A stretch of 64,000 nt of DNA from contig NC_084665.1 in NCBI RefSeq assembly GCF_028389875.1, forward strand, positions 120,794,602-120,858,601. The letters are read 5' to 3'. A model generated the notes under the pieces. The model was not told the origin of the DNA and made no database searches. It saw only the letters and a list, made by a program, of their open reading frames with translations. A program made the translations under genes and the position numbers. Shown here one piece after another: positions 23,691-35,050 of the stretch (the first letter of the stretch is position 1; each line of letters starts with the position of its first letter). Origin of the DNA: Rhea pennata (lineage: Eukaryota > Chordata > Aves > Rheiformes > Rheidae).

Positions 23691-24532
23691 CGGGCTATCC
23701 AGCAGTTTCCACATCAGATATGAGACATTTGTGTTGTCATGTACACTCTTTAATTACCTGGAACAAGCCAGCTGTCCTTCTCCAGATCGTGCTGCTACGC
23801 TGCCAGGAATCAGCTCAGCTTAAAACAAATTTGAAGAGATGAGGTCAGTTGCTGGCAAAGGGATTTCTGTGGAATTTCTCTGGAAATAGCTAGATCTTCA
23901 AGCACAAAATAGCCAAAATCTGGACAGCTTCAGAGAACATGGTAATGTCCATTTTAAACACAAGCTTTTAGAAGGGCCAGAGGCAATGTGCACCGGGAAT
24001 GATTACTTTCACTTGATTGATACCTCTGGTTTCTTGAATTTTGGGGACGGTGTGGGTGGAAGAATAAGACTTACCATTTTATATATTTAAATCAGTTATA
24101 GACTCCACATTTGAAGTTTCAGATTCTTTTTTTTATTATATTTTTGTACAAACGGTAAATAGACCAGTGGCTGAGCAACATAATAAAACTAGGAAATGGA
24201 TTCTCATACTGCAAGAAATTTTTAGGTATAAAACAGTTTAATATACTTTGCAGGTCAGAGTGTCAGGTGGAAGATAACCTCAGCTCCCAAGCATAAGGAA
24301 GGTGACATATAGATCATGCGTAAGTAGATGGAAGGAGTCAAATAGCAGTCTGAGGATTAGTGTATACTGCCAATATGTGACTGAAACAGCAACTGTAGAT
24401 TACAAGCCTAAGGTCCTCAGGCTCCCAGGCTGGACTGTAGTTGCTACTTATATTTGATCATTTAAAAATTATCTTGGATGTGTCCAAATGAGTTGCATTT
24501 ATGTCCTAGTCCTCTGTCAATTTGCAAGAGCT
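23691..24532. other. Intergenic DNA
   Basis: No gene or recognisable repeat is visible in this stretch. Confidence 0.5.
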
Positions 24533-24572
24533 TAAAGAAAAAAAGAAACAGAAAAAGAAAAAGAAAAGAAAA
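24533..24572 (+). repeat. A-rich purine tract, (AAAAAG)n-like
   Basis: An almost all-purine run of GAAAA and AGAAA units spans about 40 bases, with one interrupting C. Simple sequence. Confidence 0.85.
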
Positions 24573-25926
24573 TTGCATTCATGCTCACTTTAAGGAGGCC
24601 TTTTATTACCAGAGCAATGTAATGGGATCTAGTATATGGGAGATTTAGTCCTTAAATTTTAAACATTATATAAAAATTTAAATTAGTCTGTATTCCTCAG
24701 ATTGTTGTCATTATAGAAAGGTCAGAGATGATGAATTGTTTGTTGCTGCTGCAGATATAATGTACTGTACAGTTCTATTATTTGCTGTTGAAGAAAACAT
24801 GATTTATTGGATAGTGTCTGAAAATATTTGCTCCAGGCCTGCAGTATATGAAATATATAGCCTATATTCAACCGTTCTGCTTAAGAGAACTACTGTTCAG
24901 CCCTCTGAGGCCACAAATGGGATCTTTCTGCTGGTCTAAAGCATTATTTAGCTATGCAGCAGGTACATTGTTTCTTCAAAATACTTTTTACAGCTACAGA
25001 TCAAATAGCCTAATTAATAAAAAATAAATCAAATGAACAAAACATGCACTAAGCAGTATTCCAAATGCTATTGACCTTTACAGTTGTTTGAGAAGGCAGT
25101 CTGCATGTTGCAACCACAGACACTCACATGATATGAGCTGCAGTTAGAAAATCAGCCAAAAAAGCTGTGGTTGCTAATAATAGACAGAAATAAGATATAA
25201 GTTTGAATGCTATCTTGTCAAAAAAGCTATGTATGAAGCAGTTTCATGATCTTATTTAAGCACTGTGAATTTATTTTTTCTCCATTCCTGAATCAGAATC
25301 AAATAAGTAAAAAAAATCACAATTTTTACAAGCTAAAAACCTAAAATGTAAAGTAACCTTCAGTTTCATTTCAGATGGTTTAGTCTTGATAACTTAAAAA
25401 TTACTGTATTTATCTCAAAGTTAGAATCCAGAAGGTGAATTTAAGTGACAAAAATGGAGAAATGGGAATAATGGAGAAACTGGAAGCCCTTTTCAGAGAA
25501 ATTAAAACTAGCACCTTTTCTGTGAATATACTCAGTTTTAGGAAATTAGCATTTTCTAACAAATAAAAGGCTGCTGAAAATTTTTTGACCTGTTTTAGTT
25601 ATACATTCTGATCCATAAATTCATCATTTGCTTTCATACCTCTAGTGTTCAAGCAGCATCCAAGCAATGGCCATTTCCATTTTTGAAAAATCACTTCTTA
25701 GCCCACCTCGCGGCATCAGACCTTCTACGAGCAGTGGGACATGCAGCCATTTTGAAAGTGGACAATTTTTCATGAGTTTCTCTGAAGCAAGTTCCATTCT
25801 TCGGTCTCTGCTGCCAAATTCATCTTTGTCTGTGAAAAAATAAGAATAAAGACTTATCATTAGCAGAGATGATTTCCTAGTCTTTTGAGAATTATGCCAT
25901 CAGACTCTGAAGTGCTTTACAAAAAT
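24573..25926. other. Intergenic AT-rich DNA
   Basis: No gene is supported. The minus frame at 25642-25860 has a less biased translation than most (it includes DEFGSRDRRMELASEKLM), but no domain is recognised and no splice context could be argued. It would be worth one homology check. Confidence 0.5.
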
Positions 25927-25991
25927 GTGGCAAATTCCTCTCAGCTGGTAACTCTGCTAATGTCAGTGGAGTTACGGCAGGAATGAATTTG
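25927..25991. repeat. Palindromic old repeat (CAAATTC...GAATTTG)
   Basis: The left half reads 'caaattcctctcagctggtaactctg' in two parts around CTGGTAACTC. The right half reads 'gagttacggcaggaatgaatttg' in two parts around GAGTTACGGCAG. The right half is an imperfect reverse complement of the left, so the unit could fold into a hairpin of about 27-bp arms with a short loop. It shares words with the blocks at 6147, 10386 and 23629. The structure suggests an ancient MITE-like or self-complementary repeat. I cannot name the family. Confidence 0.55.
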
Positions 25992-26910
25992 TTTCGATGA
26001 GACTATCACAAGGAGTATACCACTGTTCAGCTGTTGCATTTGTTAGTAACTTACTTTCCTCTTAGCTCTGAAGAGTAGAGCTGAAGCTTCACGGATCTAT
26101 TTTTAGATCTATTTTTAAGCTATGTAAAGTATTTGCCTCCCAGATCAAGGAATTACGAAGCCAAACTTGCCATAGCACAGACTGGTGGAAAATGGGCTAG
26201 ATTGAAGAAATGTCTTTGAAATATTCTTAGAGACCCAGCATGAAACCTGGTTAAAGTGGTATAGCTTTCCATTCTAAAGGTCATGTTCAGAATTGGCTTA
26301 TAACTTTATGAGAGTATTACTTTTCAAGCTGAAATTGTCCATAGTTAGTCTCAGTCAGAGACTTTTTTTCTAAATAATGAGCAAAGAAAGGGCAGTGATT
26401 TAAAAATTTTCACTTTTGATTAATCGCCTTCAGCGCATACTAGAACAGAGACTGAGCAGCTGGTGTGTCTCAGTATCAAGAAGCTGAAAAATCTGGTTTG
26501 AGCAGATGAGAAAGTTGTCTCCCTGAGCGCAAAGTGAGACTTGGGAGGCCGTAAATGGAAACAGGGATGGGGCAGGGGCTGCACTGGGTCTGGCGAGTGA
26601 GACTAACAGCAGCCCCTGGGTCATCCGTCTTCATGACAAACCCTGAAGAGAAGGTGTGAGAGAAGGAGTATTGTGGTCAGATTTGTGAACCATTTTTTTT
26701 TTACATAAAGTCCACTTGGCCTCCCAATTTCAGTGTCTCGACAAAGACATTTAATTCTTGGGAGCTGGAGCCCTCTGATCAGTAGTATGCAACGTGCAGC
26801 AAACACTGTAGAAATGCCCCAGGCTGGATGAGACAAAATCATATGTCTACACTGTCAGCCTGCTCTCAGAATCTGATTTGGACATCATAACAGGTCTACT
26901 TATCAGGGGG
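25992..26910. other. Intergenic DNA
   Basis: No gene is supported. Minus frames at 26430-26624 and 26621-26842 have no domain. A 13-bp quasi-repeat, 'atctatttttaga' and 'atctatttttaag', occurs at about 26096-26120. Confidence 0.5.
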
Positions 26911-26934
26911 AAAAATAAATAAATAAATAAAAAA
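26911..26934 (+). repeat. (AAAT)n tetranucleotide repeat
   Basis: Four AAAT/TAAA units lie between short A runs, followed by GACC. Confidence 0.88.
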
Positions 26935-29367
26935 GACCTCTCAGTTCTGCTTGAGTAGTTCTATTTCTCATTTATGCAGACTGGAAAGTTTGGTTACAGC
27001 CCTGACTGAGTGTGCTACAGCTCATTCACTAACTAGCAGCTACCCTACTGTTTGCACACCTAAAGGCATGGTAGGTTTTCAGACCTGAGCTGGAAGTAAC
27101 CTCAGTTAGGAATGAGGAGGAAAAGGACTTAGCTGATGAGGCTCACAACGCTTGTGCTAGATCCCAAGACTGCATCCATCCAGGGAAGGATACGGCCAAA
27201 AGATGAATGTAAGAAAATGACCTTCTCCTCCAGGCCAGTGAAGGCCATCGTCTTAGCGAAGATCAGCATCTGTGCCACCGTTCTGTGTGCTAACACGATG
27301 GAGTGAGTTAGCAGCCGTTGTAGCATTACCTTCGACACAAATCCAGAACAAGGAGCACAGCCGTGCCAGACACTGGCCTGGCCCTCCACCACCTCAGAGG
27401 TGATATGATCTCCTTCCCTCCACTGGCTTTCCTCTTTCCTGCCCTGGAGATGAAACAGGCACCTTTCCTAATCCCACGGCTACTCTTTGGCTTCTCACAC
27501 TGCTTCTGCCATCGCTGGAAACACAAGTGGTTCACATGGTGGCAGAGGAAGAGAAGACAGAACTCAAATCTGCTTAATTGCTTTGTCCTCAGTAAAATCT
27601 ATCCTGTTATCTATTGGTGCAGACATACTCACAGGCCAAACTCTCCTCGCTCCTTTTCCATTTAGCTTTTCCCTGGGTTAGCTGAGGTCCTGTTTCTTGC
27701 TCCGAGAGGATGGAGAACAGCCTGCACGGCTGCTTCCCTCACTGTTACCCATCTCTCAACACCATAGAATCCAAATGCTCCCTTTGCCTTTTCATGCAGG
27801 ATGAGATACAGCTGTAAACAAAGGATAAACTTTGTCTGTTCAAACACGTTAATGACCAACCAGTCGATATTACCTTATTCATTTATTAGAAACTGAGAAA
27901 ATGCTTGTTACCTTCTGAGACTAGAATACTGCAGGTGGTGGGTTTGTTTGTTTAGTATATAAGAAGTTATTGATCAGAATATTTAGTCAAAAGTTAGAAT
28001 GCTTATTGCGAACAGTTGCTGAGATTTGTGGTTTTCCTGGGCTAATCTAAAGCAAAAATTATTAAAGTTAGGTCAATAATATGGATTGCTCTCTTTTTTA
28101 ACATCTTGCTCAAAGAAATACAAATGAATTTATTTATATCCATTTGTAATATAGATTTCTACATCCATTTCTAATATACTAATGTTTATTCTTGCAGGGA
28201 TTCAACTGATAGATCTTTCCTTGTCATATTTATTGTCATTAAATATGATGAATAATTTTGATACCTAATACAATGTGTATAACCTGTAGAATAGTGTAAT
28301 AAAATCAGTGTTTAAGACTCTCTCAAAAACATTCATAAGGTAAATGTGTTGTGGGCCCTTGATTCAGCTTGGGAAATACTTTCATATTTCTCAGCAGTAT
28401 ATTCAGCCCTTTTTGCAATACATCAAAAATAGATTTTCCTCCCTGGTATAAACCTTCCTAGCTTTCCATAGAAACGTGTTTGTCTGCATTATATCTTCAC
28501 ACATTGTAAATCATGCCCTACTTACAAACTATGTTTTTTTGTGGACACAGACAGGAGCCCCATACTTCCTTTCTTGAAGTGAAATCATCCATACTTTGGT
28601 AACCAGCATCTAATGTACGCAATTTCTTTTTGAATAAGCTTATTGCTACTTGCTTTTATAATATCGTTCAATTATAATACACTCCAAAAACATTAAGAAA
28701 GCTCTGAAAGTATGGAAAGTCAAAGACCATTTACAAGGAGAACATATGAAAAAGGTCATATCTGATACTTAGATATGGTTGATGCCTTCCAACTACTCCT
28801 CTTCCAAGCCATGGTGCTGTATTGATAAGCGCACTTATCTTCCTCCGTGGTAAAAATATGCTATATTCTAGAATCAGTCAAGTACTACAAAAACTAGTGG
28901 GGTCCCCCAGAGGCATGTCCGCGTGTCTAGTTGCTCATATTTGTGTTTTTCAGCTGTCTCACACAAGCATAGCATCCCCATTCGGGCACATTCATCACTT
29001 CAGCATTAGGAGGCTTATCACTTGCTGTCATAAGGTGATCCACTGACAGATGCACTGGCATTTTCATCACCCTTGACACAGTTTCCATTATATCTAGTAC
29101 AGGTTCTCTGAAGGGAGATGACAAGCACATGTGGAGACAAACTCTTTAAAACACTGAGTAAACCCTAGTCTTTCTTTTCAAGAAATATAGTGTTTCTAGC
29201 TTACTTGAAAAGGAGCTTCATTTTCTGAAGAATTTTTGATTGTTTTCATTTTTTGGGAGATGATAGATTGTGGTGGTGGTGAAGGCTTTTATTCATATGA
29301 ATACAATAATTACAGCTGCTTTAAAGTATTTTAATTCTTCACACTATATACATTACAGCCCAGCTGA
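26935..29367. other. Intergenic DNA with small tandem repeat
   Basis: The frames at 27129-27392 (minus), 27326-27535 (minus), 27363-27665 and 27487-27681 overlap one another in a slightly GC-richer block without a recognisable domain. Overlapping frames on both strands argue for chance. A diverged 24-bp tandem pair ('tatccatttgtaatata' and 'acatccatttctaatata') lies at 28137-28184. Nothing else was recognised. Confidence 0.5.
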
Positions 29368-29500
29368 CAATCTCAAAGCATTTTAAAATATATACACCAA
29401 ATTTTGCATATGTTTCTCATCATCATGTGGTTAAACTAAGGCACACAGAGATGAAGAATGGCATGTCTCAAGTCATATAGTAAATTAGAAATCCTCTTTC
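29368..29500 (-). repeat. MIR-type CORE-SINE relic (antisense)
   Basis: Read on the plus strand, the order is 'tctcaaagcattttaaaa', 'ctcatcatcatgtgg', 'aaactaaggcacacagagatgaag', 'ctcaagtcatatagtaa'. This is the reverse complement of the MIR order (tRNA-side '..gctgtgtgaccttgggcaag', 'tctctgtgcctcagttt', 'gtgctttgaga'). The element is therefore on the minus strand. It is heavily diverged, as expected for this old family. Confidence 0.7.
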
Positions 29501-30390
29501 AGCAGATCCATATTACATTGTTAATAAATAGATGTGCTGTTTCTTTTTATCCCCAGAGTGGTGGCAGCCAGCCGGGCGTAGTCTGTAGGCAAAGACTCTG
29601 GAAAACAATAATGTGAAGCGAGAACTGATACTGCCTCCTATCTTTTTTGTAATAAACTTTCTTGCTCAAAGTTAGGAGAAAAAAAATGTATTGCGTTATA
29701 ATATGGCTTTTTTCAGTAACTTGAAACGTTTGTGGGATTTCCATTATTTTCTTCTTCTGCAGGGAGGACATATAAAAACATATTTTTTGCACTGTCCTTC
29801 TTAAGTTATCCATAGAGTTGCAGGTGTAATATCTCAGTATTTCATGAGCATCATGTTCACAACATCCATTAGGTAGTGAAGTTCTGTTTCGTAGATGGTA
29901 TTATATAATTTTTTCAAGGCTGGAAGAGTTTAGAAATTTCTTAAAATTCTGCTGTGTGCTTTGCAATACGGATAATCCTTCTTTCATGTATAGAAGCCAC
30001 AACAATGATCTCCCTAGAAATAATTGCTACAATTCAAAATGTAGTATACTACTCATTTGTCTCTGTAGGTGTCAATCTGTCCCCTGATTTGCTCATAAAG
30101 CATCGTACCTGGATATCAGCCTATAGTATGTTGAAAAGAAGGCTATCTTTATACAAGGGCATTGCTGTTACCCCTCAGCGTGGAGGTACTGTGAATAGTA
30201 TCTTTAGGCAATGTAGGATAGCTACGTCATCACCTACTTGCTTGGGTAATGAATGAAAAAGTGCAACTAGAACAATGTTCACAAGCTGGGAGGCAGAAAA
30301 ACATCTTTCTGGGTGGAAGTGAAAACCATGTATCTTCTAATTAGGTCAAAACCTAAGGTATAAATGGGTCTCAAACTACTTTTGCACTTT
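29501..30390. other. Intergenic DNA
   Basis: No gene is supported. The 100-codon plus frame at 29954-30256 has no recognised domain. Confidence 0.5.
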
Positions 30391-30411
30391 TAGTTGGTCA
30401 CCGACCAACTA
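30391..30411. other. Perfect 9-bp-arm hairpin
   Basis: TAGTTGGTC, a 3-base loop ACC, then GACCAACTA form a perfect stem of nine pairs with a minimal loop. The flanking bases do not extend the pairing. There is no U-run after it and no gene nearby, and this is eukaryotic DNA, so a bacterial-style terminator reading does not apply. It may be chance, a protein-binding dyad, or a repeat relic. Confidence 0.8.
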
Positions 30412-31396
30412 TATAGGATGGCTGGCGGCCTTTTTAGTTCGGTTCAGGATATATAACAATGTATTTCATGAATAAGAGCATTTTTTTTTGGTGGATATTG
30501 TTTTATATTGTTGAACCTGACAAAAAGAGGGGCCTGAGAAAAGGAGTTAAAGGAAATAGCTGTCTCTTTTCCATTTTTTAAAAAATGTGTATTATTTCCT
30601 GCATGTCCTTCACATGTAGAGGTGTCTTTATCTGGGTTTTCGGGCTGTGAGGTTGTTTGATCTGTTTTTTAGTTTTTTGAGTTCTCAGACAGTTGCCATT
30701 CATTATTTTGAAGAATTGTGGAAACAACATTTTCAGACAATTCATGGAGAGCATAAACAAGGCATCTGCACACCCCTTCTCCATTTCATTTCTCAAAGAC
30801 TCCACAGGATAGGCAAAAACTCAACTTCTGAAATTTAGATTTATCACTAAGATGACTGATCAATAGATCTTTGATCTCAGTAGGAATCTCACACTGGGAG
30901 TTGGACAAGGTGCAAATTTATTCAGAACAAAGCAGCCTATATGTGGTTGTGCCCAGATGACTTTCTGAGCGCTGCATATCGGTACAGATTAGTTTACAGG
31001 CTAATTCAACAGATTTTTTCCTCCATGATTATTTCAGTGTACCAAGGCATAAGACAAAGAAAGCGCAGTATGTTGCATTATATATTCTCTTCCAACCATA
31101 TTCTCTTGTTTTTCTAGTATATTTTCTGGGCTAGTTGGGTCTGTTCATTTGTTTGGCTTTATACAGTCCTGTTCTAACATTTGAATTGAGCCAGCAAGTT
31201 ATGCCTATTGAAAAGACTGTTCTGCAAGTAAGTATGCTCACCTGAACAGAAGCCCTAAATATTCCAGATAAAATTCACTCTGCTTAATTATAACCCCTCT
31301 AGTAGGCCTGACGGGCATATATAATTTTTTTATATTCACAACAGCAAGAAGCTTGTTCATGAATTCCGTTCAGTACCATTGCTCTCTGCGTTTAGG
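30412..31396. other. Intergenic DNA
   Basis: No gene or repeat was recognised. The frames at 30578-30805 (minus) and 30647-30838 (plus) overlap antisense to each other and have no domain. Confidence 0.5.
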
Positions 31397-31412
31397 AAAA
31401 AAAAAAAAAAAA
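31397..31412 (+). repeat. A16 homopolymer
   Basis: A pure run of 16 adenines follows 'gcgtttagg'. Confidence 0.9.
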
Positions 31413-31769
31413 TCTAGTCTTTAGTGTAACCAAATTATACAAGTCTAGTGAGCAGTGATATAAATAACAGCACTGATGTCTTCAAGCATCAACTGATGTT
31501 TGCTAGACTTGACAGGTTCTAGTAATTGAAGAACCTGTGATTGACTTAGCACTGCCTGTGCCACTGTGTGTTACTGTAGAAAGAGACTTATTTTGTGTTG
31601 GTGAGGAGGGGCATGGACTCCAGTGCAAAAGAAGAACAGAAATGACTTTCATTTGTTAACTCCAAATGTCAGAACCACAGAGACTTCAATTACTGCTCTT
31701 TTAAAGGCCTATCTATTATTACTGAGTTTTCTTCTTGTATTTTCCAAAATCTGAAATAAAAAAATAAAT

Positions 31770-31821
31770 ATTTTTTTTTGTTTTTGGTTTTTTTTTTTGT
31801 TTGTTTTGTTTTTTATTTTTT
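31770..31821 (+). repeat. T-rich tract with G interruptions
   Basis: Runs of 5-12 T are separated by single G or GG, ending TTTTTATTTTTTA. Low-complexity DNA. It produces the K-rich minus frame at 31719-31916, which is not a gene. Confidence 0.85.
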
Positions 31822-33194
31822 ACTAGTAGCTGATTTTCTGAATAATACTGAATAATAGCTGGTGGGTATTCTTGCATCTCCAATGCTCTGTGGGATCTGA
31901 AAAGTTTACACAGCACATGGATAGCTACAGTGATCTTTGTTCATCCCTGGAGAACATTTTCTTTAAACCTCTGTAACTGGCTACACTGTCGTGGTTCAAA
32001 ATGTTTGTCACAAAGCAGCGTTTAAAGGACTCATTTGACTTTATAATGTCTAATTTGTGCATGTTTTTATCAGAGGGAGTGGGTTTGACATGAGCACAGG
32101 GGCAAAGTAAGACATAAATTAGGACAGTGACTTCTCATAATACTCCGGAATTCCCCTTACCATTCCATTTTTTCCGACACATCATCCCTCCCAGATGCAG
32201 AGAATACCAACTCTGTCTGTCAGCAACAGTGTCTTAAAACCTTGTTAAATGTTCTCAAACAGGAAAGTTTTAATGCTTATAACTGGCAGAGCAGGCAAGG
32301 AGAGCAGTGTGACCTCCTTCTGTCTGCTGCTCCTCTGATACTAATTTCAGTCTGCTGACTGATTGGCAAGCCACAAACCTGTTGGAAAGACATTTTTAGC
32401 TATGGGATCTGACATAGAGTTGTTTAATAGTGTCCAGGTCTGAAATAATTTCTTCAGAGTTCTGATAGGGTCTGGTTTCAGCGTTCATTTCAAACTTGTA
32501 TCATTGGAGATTTTCGAGAACAGATTACATAAAAGTATATCAGGAATGTTTAAGGTACAGCAAAGCCTGCTTCAGAGCATGGATTTGGAATAGATGATGC
32601 CTTCATATACCTTCCATGCTTACTTTATGGGTCTATGATGGTAAATGGACTTAAACCACAAGGTTCTGAGCAAGATTCAAAATGTAATGATGTTTTCGGG
32701 AACAGGGTAAGGAATAAATCAGATCTTGTGGTCCCATCCCATTATGTAAAATCTCTCTCGGTAAAAATCACTGTGGGTATCACTACTAATGGATTTACCA
32801 AGCATTTGATCTGGATCTGATGGACTCAGATAAAACCTTTTTCTTCTCTTTGATGCCTTAACTTATCAAATAAATAGCACAGATTGTGCTGCATATCTAT
32901 ATTTTGGGTCTTTCTAGTTCCTGACCTGGTCCGAATAGCCAAAAATAGTCTTTTTACAGGCTCATCTCTGGATTAACATTTTCATGATGTGGGAGACTGA
33001 AAATATTATGATCTATTATGATCAGAGCTTCTCTCTGCTGTGGCTGCTGCTCACAGCAAGAATGCTGGCTGCGGAGGTTCACGTCCAAATTTCGAAAAGA
33101 CGCGAGAACTGAGCGTTCTCAGAGGGAAGGCTACTATAGTGGCACTCACATGCCCACAGCTTAGGTTTTGCATTTTCAGAACACAATATATTCT

Positions 33195-33198
<4 letters not shown>
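31822..33198. other. Intergenic DNA with a CpG pocket
   Basis: No gene is supported. At 33070-33115 six CpG dinucleotides occur in under 60 bases ('gcgg', 'acgt', 'ttcgaa', 'gacgcgag', 'gagcgtt'), far above the surrounding sequence. The frames at 33040-33282 (plus) and 33051-33257 (minus) overlap this and the T28 tract and show no domain. Confidence 0.5.

Positions 33199-33226
<28 letters not shown>
33199..33226 (-). repeat. T28 homopolymer (A28 on minus strand)
   Basis: A pure run of 28 thymines. On the minus strand the A-run is preceded 11 bases upstream by ATTAAA, a known variant polyadenylation signal ('cccATTAAAtggcttcatgc' then A). That would fit the tail of a minus-strand retrocopy whose body lies above 33226, but no gene-like body is recognisable there. 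Confidence 0.88.
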
Positions 33227-33863
33227 GCATGAAGCCATTTAATGGGCTACTCAACATAGCTCTTCATACTTTCAGCAGCTGACATTTATCTCAACAGTAT
33301 AAAAAAATGAACTAGCAGTAAGTGAAAGAAGGAGAGAGACTTTTTCTTCATATGATTTAACTGGCTTATTTTTAATTTTGTAGGATGACCATCTACCATG
33401 CCAACAGAAGCTTTAGAGAGGAGTATAATAATAAAAATCATTGTTAACATAATTCTGCTATATCTCATTATTGCAAGTAATAAAAAGAACGTGCTAACAA
33501 AAGACTGGATTGTATTGATTCATGATTGTCCTCTCTTAACTGAACTCTACTTTGAGAACACTTTCAGGCAGTGTTAAATTGCTTAGCTATTTACCCAGAG
33601 GAAGAAATAACTGGAGGAGATAAAGTAGTTGTTTTTCTTCCTGCAGCGTGCCTTTTTGTACTAAAGTTTTAGACTGATTACCCTAATTGGGACTGTTAAC
33701 AGGAAAATGAGATGCCAGCTGTTGAAGAGGGGGATAACAGAAAAGGCTTTGTAAAAGAAGTTTGCAAGATCTAGCCTTTGATGACAAATTATAACTCATC
33801 TGATGAGAATTTCCAGTATAATATTTGGCTGAACTAAAGATATAAAGAGATGGATACTTTGGT

Positions 33864-33864
33864 G

Positions 33865-33895
<31 letters not shown>
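33864..33895 (+). repeat. (GTTTT)n pentanucleotide microsatellite
   Basis: Five perfect GTTTT units are followed by G and a T6 run. Confidence 0.93.
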
Positions 33896-33896
<1 letters not shown>

Positions 33897-33963
33897 TTTA
33901 CAATAATATAACAAAATTCACCAGGGAATGATTATATTATTTGCAATAATATAACAAAATTCA
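33894..33963 (+). repeat. 27-bp direct repeat, period 43
   Basis: A 27-base word beginning TTATTTACAATAATATAACA at 33894 recurs at 33937 beginning TTATTTGCAATAATATAACA, with a single A/G difference. The copies are separated by 16 bases. The pair adjoins the GTTTT array and may stem from the same slippage-prone region or from an insertion that duplicated its target. Confidence 0.9.
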
Positions 33964-34928
33964 TTTTGAGGAGAGAGTGCTGTCTGTGCTGTGTTTGACC
34001 ATCCTGGAGAGGAATGTGTAAACACATGTCTCCTCAGCAGCCAGGTGGGATAACAAGGACACCTGTCTACTACCCCTCTCCTATCAAAAAAGCACAAAAT
34101 GATTTCAGGAAGCTCTCAGCTAACATAAACACTATCCTCACATTTTCTTTGCCTTAAAAAAGCAAATATTGTGTGCCATCCCATAAACTTTCTGAAGGCA
34201 TCATAAGCGTGGTAGTCCATATTCCTTCCTATGTTTGCAGTGAGTTACACTACAAAGCTGAATGAAGCTTTGAGGAGGTGGGATGAGGAGAGCTGAGGAA
34301 TGCTATTAACAAGGAGGAAGCAGTAAATACAGCAAATAAAAAACCAAATAAAATTATGCAGACAGAATAAATCTTCCAGTGCTATTGTTCATGTTGCCAG
34401 CATATCTGGGGGTGATGCAAGGGCTGCTGAGGGATGTAAAGATGCCTATTGGTTATTCTTTCCACAATATCTCTTGGGAGTAACTGGTGTGATATGGTGC
34501 CTCTTTCACTCATCTCAGCTGTGACACCATTCTCGGTTTAAGAGCCGAAAATGAAAATGTCACAGACATCCCTGCGGCGACTAGTTCAGAAACGCTGGTG
34601 CTACTAAGGCCAGATACGTCTTGAGTGCTGGAGGTGAAATAAGTCCCTTCTCTGGAAGCATCTTCACTTTTGAAAACATGGAACTAGAATCAGACCACTT
34701 CTTTATAGACTCTTCTTTATACAGCCATGGCCATCTTTAACATCACATCATAATATTTGGAATACTTACAGGACACACATGGAATAAAAACCCTCTTTTA
34801 GTAAACCATAAATTGTCAGCATCTTGATAGTTCTGAAGAGCAAAGAGGAACAAATATCAAGACATAACTGAATGTCATTTCTCTCAATGTTAAATTTTCA
34901 CCTGAAATATTAGGTAGAATCATCTCAC
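33964..34928. other. Intergenic DNA
   Basis: No gene or repeat was recognised in this stretch. Confidence 0.5.
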
Positions 34929-35050
34929 AGCATTTCAGATGCCCTCAGGTACCTGAAACATCCAGATGGAGCTGGCAGGTATCATGCATAATCTACAGGA
35001 AACATATGCCCTCTTGGAGCCAGCTAGAGACACCCTCAGACATCATATGC
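34929..35050 (+). repeat. Unnamed dispersed family, copy A
   Basis: The block starts 'gcatttcagatgccctcagg', passes through 'gatggagctggcaggtatcatgc' (given in two parts: GATGGAGCTGG, CAGGTATCATGC) and continues to 'cctcttggagccagc'. Its first ~60 bases align by eye with the reverse complement of 42159-42245 (CATTTGAGATGCCCTGG and GGCTGGCAGATATCA) and more loosely with 48745-48835. The shared word order supports a dispersed repeat family, old and much diverged. I cannot identify it by name or class. Confidence 0.55.

Noticed and set aside
27129..27681. Four overlapping frames near 27.4 kb as an exon cluster
   Set aside because: Frames on both strands and in two phases compete, none has a domain, and no consistent splice pattern was seen.
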